NCBI GenBank assembly: GCA_002509325.1 | Contig: DADO01000110.1 | Coordinates: 1-9,240, forward strand | Direction: 5' to 3' | Source of the DNA: Methanosarcina sp. UBA402 | Lineage (GTDB): Archaea; Halobacteriota; Methanosarcinia; Methanosarcinales; Methanosarcinaceae | Length of the DNA: 9,240 nucleotides | Part shown: positions 6,337-9,240 of the stretch, piece by piece | How the letters are laid out: each line of letters begins with the position of its first letter | Numbering within the stretch: position 1 is the first letter of the stretch | Position numbers and translations under genes: made by a program | The notes under the pieces: model-generated | Told to the model about the DNA's origin: nothing | What the model saw: the letters and a program-made list of their open reading frames with translations, nothing else | The model's database searches: none

Positions 6337-6572
6337 GAAACGCGTTTATTAACAACGGTTTTGATACCTATTTTGGGTTTAAAGACACAGTTCGCACCTT
6401 ACCTTCTTCCCGCTTTTGTTCTGCATTCATTGATGCAGCTACTTTCACCGATGTCACTGTTTCTGAAGCAGCCAGATATGCAGCAGACGAGGTAGAAGAG
6501 GAATTTGGATATGCAACAGATGTTTCCAATAACCAGTTTATAGGAAATTCAAACTTATGTTTAAGAACTTAA
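6267..6572 (+). pseudogene. C-terminal half of the same clan CD-like protein, carrying the candidate catalytic Cys
   Basis: The meaningful part begins near 6297: FAGACYSAKYTD, with Cys at 6309-6311 about 40 residues after the His of the preceding half, then a helix and the strand FDTYFGF, as expected after the catalytic Cys of caspase-fold enzymes. The first ten residues (MDGRKRRRVH) are out-of-frame readings of the upstream half, so the apparent start at 6267 (a TTG) is not real. Adding one T to the TTTT at 6296-6299 would fuse the halves as …DERDGGFIFAGACYSA…. Two more Cys lie near the C-terminus (RFC and NLC), which could form a disulfide in an exported protein. The whole repaired protein would be about 230 residues, short for gingipain-type enzymes. 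The TAA at 6570-6572 is 13 bases before the PepSY gene, so the two are one transcription unit. Confidence 0.6.
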
Positions 6573-6585
6573 AGGGGAGAAGATT

Positions 6586-7515
6586 ATGAAATATAGTCAA
6601 ATTTTTATCTTGACTTTGGCACTGGCAAGTGCAATATTTGTGGCTTTTGCTTCTGAAGAGGGAGGAATAATCTTTACGAAAGAAGATGCAAAGCAAACAA
6701 AATACCTTGATCCTTCAACTGCAGACGTAAATATTAGTTTTGAGGATGCAAAAAACAAGCTAATCTCAGAAAATCCGGAAGTAATCAATGAATCTATCCA
6801 TGGAGAACTGATTGACGATGACGATTTTGGAATAATCTGGCGAATAAGCTCAAAAACAACTAATGGAAAAAGCATCTTTGCAGGAATAAATGCCTCTAAT
6901 GGAGAGCGACTTTTTGTATACGATGGATCAAAGAATGTACAAGGAAGTAGCAATATAAGCAAAGATGATGCTCTGAAAATAGCAGAAGAATATATCGAAT
7001 CCAAGGTTTCAGCGGAAAAAATTAATGAGATTGAGCTTGAAGATGTAAATTACATAGGACCTGCTGCTGACGATCTGCCAGGAAATTATCATGTAAGTTA
7101 TGCAAGAATTATCAGGGGAATACCTTCTTTATCCGATGGAATACTGCTTGATGTTAATGCAGAAACAGGCGAAGTTTCAAGCTATCGCAAAAGATGGTCT
7201 ATGGATGAGGAAGAGATAGCACTCATTGATACTGAACCAAGCATTACGGATGAAAAAGCAGTTGAGATTCTCAAAGAATTCATGAGTAACGAACCACCTA
7301 TAGGAGAAGAAAAAGCAAGTACTGTAAAAGTTATTTCATCGAACCTTGTCTGGAAAGAGGGCGACTGGAAAGATGGCGATGACGATGAAACTCATTTGGC
7401 GTGGTGGATCCGGTTCATTGATTCAAGTTTTGAAAGAGATGACAGCCTTCCTGCTTCAGTATTGATTGACGCACATTCAGGAGAAATGTTGCTTTTTGAT
7501 TATTCAAGAAATTAA
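6586..7515 (+). CDS. Exported PepSY/YcdB-like repeat protein
   Basis: This 309-residue protein has a clear signal peptide (MKYS, hydrophobic 6-22, likely cut after AFA). The mature part shows three repeats of the PepSY/peptidase-propeptide type, each a helix followed by strands ending in a turn such as NASNGERL, NAETGEVSSY or DAHSGEML, at about residues 50-116, 124-200 and 220-306. PepSY domains occur in propeptides of M4 metallopeptidases and in related inhibitors, where they restrain peptidase activity in or outside the envelope. The protein is strongly acidic, has no Cys and no second membrane span, so it is likely secreted or loosely surface-bound. GGGGAG at 6574-6579 is a good ribosome site six bases before the ATG. 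It follows the broken clan CD-like gene by 13 bases, which suggests a peptidase/inhibitor relationship; that is inference. The exact subfamily is uncertain. Confidence 0.85.
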   Translation: MKYSQIFILTLALASAIFVAFASEEGGIIFTKEDAKQTKYLDPSTADVNISFEDAKNKLISENPEVINESIHGELIDDDDFGIIWRISSKTTNGKSIFAGINASNGERLFVYDGSKNVQGSSNISKDDALKIAEEYIESKVSAEKINEIELEDVNYIGPAADDLPGNYHVSYARIIRGIPSLSDGILLDVNAETGEVSSYRKRWSMDEEEIALIDTEPSITDEKAVEILKEFMSNEPPIGEEKASTVKVISSNLVWKEGDWKDGDDDETHLAWWIRFIDSSFERDDSLPASVLIDAHSGEMLLFDYSRN

Positions 7516-7534
7516 TTTCGAAAGAGTTCTAATC

Positions 7535-7550
7535 TTTTTTTCTCTTTTTT
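7535..7550 (+). terminator. T-run terminator after the PepSY gene
   Basis: Seven T residues at 7535-7541 and six at 7545-7550, separated by CTC, lie 20 bases after the PepSY stop codon. Such oligo-T runs on the coding strand are the usual archaeal termination signal. No strong hairpin precedes them. The following 7556-7630 contains no gene; CTATAATTAATAA at 7621-7633 is a possible TATA element, but it lies close to the next start. Confidence 0.65.
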
Positions 7551-7631
7551 CTTAAGACAGGAGATAGCTCTTGACTATAGTTCAGAAATATTGCTTCCAA
7601 AAATGTATCCTTGTCCTGTTCTATAATTAAT

Positions 7632-7653
7632 AAAGTGACTGTAAAGTGACTGC
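7632..7653 (+). repeat. 11-bp tandem duplication at the start of the second SDR gene
   Basis: AAAGTGACTGT (7632-7642) is followed directly by AAAGTGACTGC (7643-7653), with the ATG at 7655. Each copy contains GTGA, which matches part of the archaeal ribosome-binding consensus, so the duplication doubles the possible ribosome site. The GTG inside the second copy (7646) is in frame with the SDR and would add three residues; the ATG is preferred because it aligns exactly with the first residue of the first SDR. Confidence 0.85.
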
Positions 7654-7654
7654 T

Positions 7655-8365
7655 ATGAAATTGAAAGGTAAGGTAGCCATTGTAACCGGAGGGGGAAAAG
7701 GAATTGGCAGGGTAATTTGCCTATCATTGGCAAAAGAGGGAGGCGATATTGTAATTGTCGCAAGAACCGAGAGAGAGATCCGAGAAACTGCCAGGCTAGT
7801 GGAAAAACAGGGTGTGAGAGCTCTTGCAGTAAAAACTGACATCCGAAATGAAGAGGAGGTCATCGACATGATTTCAAAGGCAATGGATGCTTTTGGAAGA
7901 ATTGACATCCTGATAAATAACGCAGGAGTGGCATACAAAAAATATCTTGTAGAAACCTCAACCGAAGAATATGACGAGATTATGGATACAAACGTAAAAG
8001 GAATGTTTTTCTGCACCAAGTATGCCCTTCCCCATCTGCTTAAAAGAGGAGAAGGAAGGATCGTAAACATGTCTTCAGGATCAGGAAAACATGGCATACC
8101 AAAATTGTCAATATATTGTGCCTCAAAATTTGCAGTAATTGGGTTTACCGAATCGATTGCTTATGAAATTGGAGGCGGGCTTCAGGCATATGCAGTCTGC
8201 CCTGCAAGTGTGGATACCGAGATGTATCGCTCGCTTTATACAGATGAACCAGTTCTCAAACCCGAAGACGTTGCAAAGAAGGTTCTGGAACTTTGCTTGC
8301 CTGAAACTACTCTTCCTTCAGGCTCTTCAGTCGAGATTTACAGGCGGCCTATGAGGGTAGTTTGA
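7655..8365 (+). CDS. Short-chain dehydrogenase/reductase (SDR), FabG-like, copy 2
   Basis: From the ATG this SDR has 236 residues, the same length as the copy at 4207, and aligns to it without gaps at about 131 of 236 identical positions. TGGGKGIG is at 11-18, Arg37 again suggests NADP(H), NNAG is at 88-91, and the catalytic residues are Asn113, Ser141, Tyr154 and Lys158. The stretches NNAGVAYKK, DTN-KG, YCASKF and CP--VDT-MYRS are shared with copy 1, and the PG motif is degenerate in both (CPASVDT here). Differences concentrate in the helices at 40-80 and the last 20 residues, where substrate-binding segments can vary. It is a cytoplasmic oxidoreductase of unknown substrate. A GTG start at 7646 is possible. 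It is followed after 85 bases by the phosphoribosyltransferase, without a clear terminator between. Confidence 0.95.
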   Translation: MKLKGKVAIVTGGGKGIGRVICLSLAKEGGDIVIVARTEREIRETARLVEKQGVRALAVKTDIRNEEEVIDMISKAMDAFGRIDILINNAGVAYKKYLVETSTEEYDEIMDTNVKGMFFCTKYALPHLLKRGEGRIVNMSSGSGKHGIPKLSIYCASKFAVIGFTESIAYEIGGGLQAYAVCPASVDTEMYRSLYTDEPVLKPEDVAKKVLELCLPETTLPSGSSVEIYRRPMRVV

Positions 8366-8442
8366 TTTTGATGCTGGTAGTTTAATTTTGACGTTTATAC
8401 TGGAGAAAAGGGGTAACTTTTGAGTTTAATTTTGAATTTAAG
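8356..8442 (+). repeat. Imperfect 20-bp direct repeats between SDR 2 and the phosphoribosyltransferase
   Basis: GGTAGTTTGATTTTGATGCT (8356-8375) is followed by a near copy at 8376-8395 (two or three changes in the TTTAATTTTGACG part), and GAGTTTAATTTTGAATTTA at 8422-8440 looks like a third, more distant copy. The first copy overlaps the SDR stop codon, so the duplicated segment includes the end of the coding sequence. Confidence 0.65.
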
Positions 8443-8450
8443 GTGGAGAT

Positions 8451-9119
8451 ATGTTCAAAAACCGTAAAGATGCAGGGGAAAAGCTTGCAAATGCTCTTGA
8501 GAAATACAGGCCAGAAAAGCCTGTTATTCTTGCTATTCCACGTGGGGGAGTGGAAGTTGGACTGCAGGTTTCAGCAAAGCTTAACACCGATTTTTCTCTC
8601 ATTATCGCAAGGAAGCTGCCTTTCCCAGACAACCCTGAAGCCGGTTTTGGGGCAATAGCCGAGAATGGGAGCACGTTCATGTTTGAAAACGCGCACTACT
8701 GGCTTGCAGGAGAAACTATTGAACGGATAAAACAACAGCAGGTTGCCGAGATTGAGAGGCGCGTAAATGCTCTCAGAGGAGGGAGACCCCTGCCTGAGAT
8801 TGCGGGAAAGACCGTGATTCTTATTGATGATGGTATTGCAATGGGTTCTACAATGCGTGCAGCAATTGAGCTTTGCAAAAACAGAAAAGCCGGAAAAATC
8901 GTGGTTGCGGTGCCTGTAGCAGGAAGAGAGGTCGCAGAAGAGATTCAAAAAAAGGTAGACGAGCTCATAGTTCTCGAGATCCCTGAACCTTTCAGGGCTG
9001 TTGCTCAGGCATACGAGAGGTGGTACGATGTTTCGGATGAAGAGGTGCTCGACCTGCTCAGAGATAAAATAAGGAAAAAAGAATTGAAAGACCACGAAAT
9101 TCATGGGTTTGAAATCTAA
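8451..9119 (+). CDS. Type I phosphoribosyltransferase-domain protein (COG1926-like)
   Basis: This 222-residue protein shows the PRPP-binding motif of type I phosphoribosyltransferases, VILIDDGIAMGST at 122-134, where the two Asp contact PRPP ribose. Early in the protein are the conserved strand and turn VILAIPRGGVEVG (25-37) and the IIARKLPFPDNPEAGFGAIA region (51-70) typical of the stand-alone group often annotated only as predicted phosphoribosyltransferase. A helical insertion (87-108, RIKQQQVAEIERR) lies between these and the PRPP loop. The base or acceptor it uses is not known; the hood region does not match standard purine or pyrimidine enzymes in any way I can recognise. GGTGGAG at 8442-8448 is a strong ribosome site very close to the ATG. 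The stop is a TAA at 9117-9119. The protein is soluble and expected in the cytoplasm. Confidence 0.93.
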   Translation: MFKNRKDAGEKLANALEKYRPEKPVILAIPRGGVEVGLQVSAKLNTDFSLIIARKLPFPDNPEAGFGAIAENGSTFMFENAHYWLAGETIERIKQQQVAEIERRVNALRGGRPLPEIAGKTVILIDDGIAMGSTMRAAIELCKNRKAGKIVVAVPVAGREVAEEIQKKVDELIVLEIPEPFRAVAQAYERWYDVSDEEVLDLLRDKIRKKELKDHEIHGFEI

Positions 9120-9154
9120 AAAAACTTCCTATATTTGTCCTGTATTAAATAGAT

Positions 9155-9166
9155 CCAAAATTTTGG
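9155..9166. promoter_or_regulatory. 12-bp perfect palindrome
   Basis: CCAAAATTTTGG is perfectly symmetric and lies 35 bases after the phosphoribosyltransferase stop, overlapping the left foot of the larger hairpin at 9165. It may be an operator for a gene beyond the window or part of the same structure; its function is not shown by the sequence. Confidence 0.35.
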
Positions 9167-9231
9167 TCGTGCGCTATTAGTTAGTTGATGTTATTTCTAA
9201 AACGCTTTTAGTAGCGCATCGTACCTTTTTT
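9165..9231 (+). terminator. Large imperfect stem-loop with T-tail after the phosphoribosyltransferase gene
   Basis: GGTCGTGCGCTATTA (9165-9179) is complementary to TAGTAGCGCATCGTACC (9209-9225) with two single-base bulges, and six T residues follow at 9226-9231. The roughly 30-base loop contains a second hairpin, CTAAAA-CGC-TTTTAG (9197-9211), that competes with the end of the large stem. A terminator is the simplest reading. The long loop and competing hairpin also allow a small RNA or the end of a small mobile element. Confidence 0.5.
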
Positions 9232-9240
9232 GCAATTCAG

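Noticed and set aside
7627..8097. 156-codon minus-strand frame over the second SDR
   Set aside because: It is antisense to a complete SDR with all catalytic motifs and has no promoter or ribosome site of its own.
8571..9104. 177-codon minus-strand frame over the phosphoribosyltransferase
   Set aside because: It is antisense to a gene with a clear PRPP motif; the translation shows no family-like pattern.

Overview
The window looks archaeal and most like Methanosarcina or a close relative; this is inferred from style, not from a database match. The reasons are the A+T-rich intergenic DNA, GGAG/GGTG-type ribosome sites, T-run terminators, a membrane-anchored TPR protein with nearly identical tandem repeats, a DrrAB-type exporter and long degenerate spacers. 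I saw no rRNA, tRNA, CRISPR array or intact insertion sequence.

Layout, left to right. Bases 1-1500 hold the 3' part of a TPR-repeat gene that enters from outside the window and ends in a single membrane anchor. Bases 1501-2117 are spacer with a frameshifted coding remnant and several short tandem repeats. Bases 2118-3942 encode an ABC exporter: an ATPase with no canonical start codon, followed one base later by its ABC-2 permease. Bases 3943-4206 hold direct repeats and a terminator-like hairpin. A short-chain dehydrogenase/reductase (SDR) lies at 4207-4917. Bases 4918-5885 carry no intact gene, only decayed reading frames on both strands and A+T-rich DNA. At 5886-6572 lies a broken gene for a secreted protein resembling clan CD (caspase/gingipain-like) cysteine peptidases. 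It is followed 13 bases later by an intact exported PepSY-type protein at 6586-7515. A second SDR, about 55% identical to the first by my ungapped hand alignment, is at 7655-8365. A type I phosphoribosyltransferase is at 8451-9119. A large hairpin with a T-tail closes the window.

How the genes may work together. The ATPase and permease should form one exporter of unknown substrate. The clan CD-like protein and the PepSY protein appear co-transcribed and both exported; PepSY domains are known as peptidase propeptides or inhibitors, so this could be a peptidase/inhibitor pair whose peptidase is now frameshifted. The two SDRs look like an old tandem duplication now separated by about 2.7 kb that contains the decayed region and the peptidase/PepSY pair.

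Two patterns cut across genes. Nearly every spacer carries a short direct duplication (periods 10-20 bp), usually just upstream of a start. Three separate frame problems (ATPase start, signal peptide and catalytic region of the peptidase-like gene) could each be repaired by adding or removing one T in a short T-run, so either base-call errors or genuine decay must be considered.
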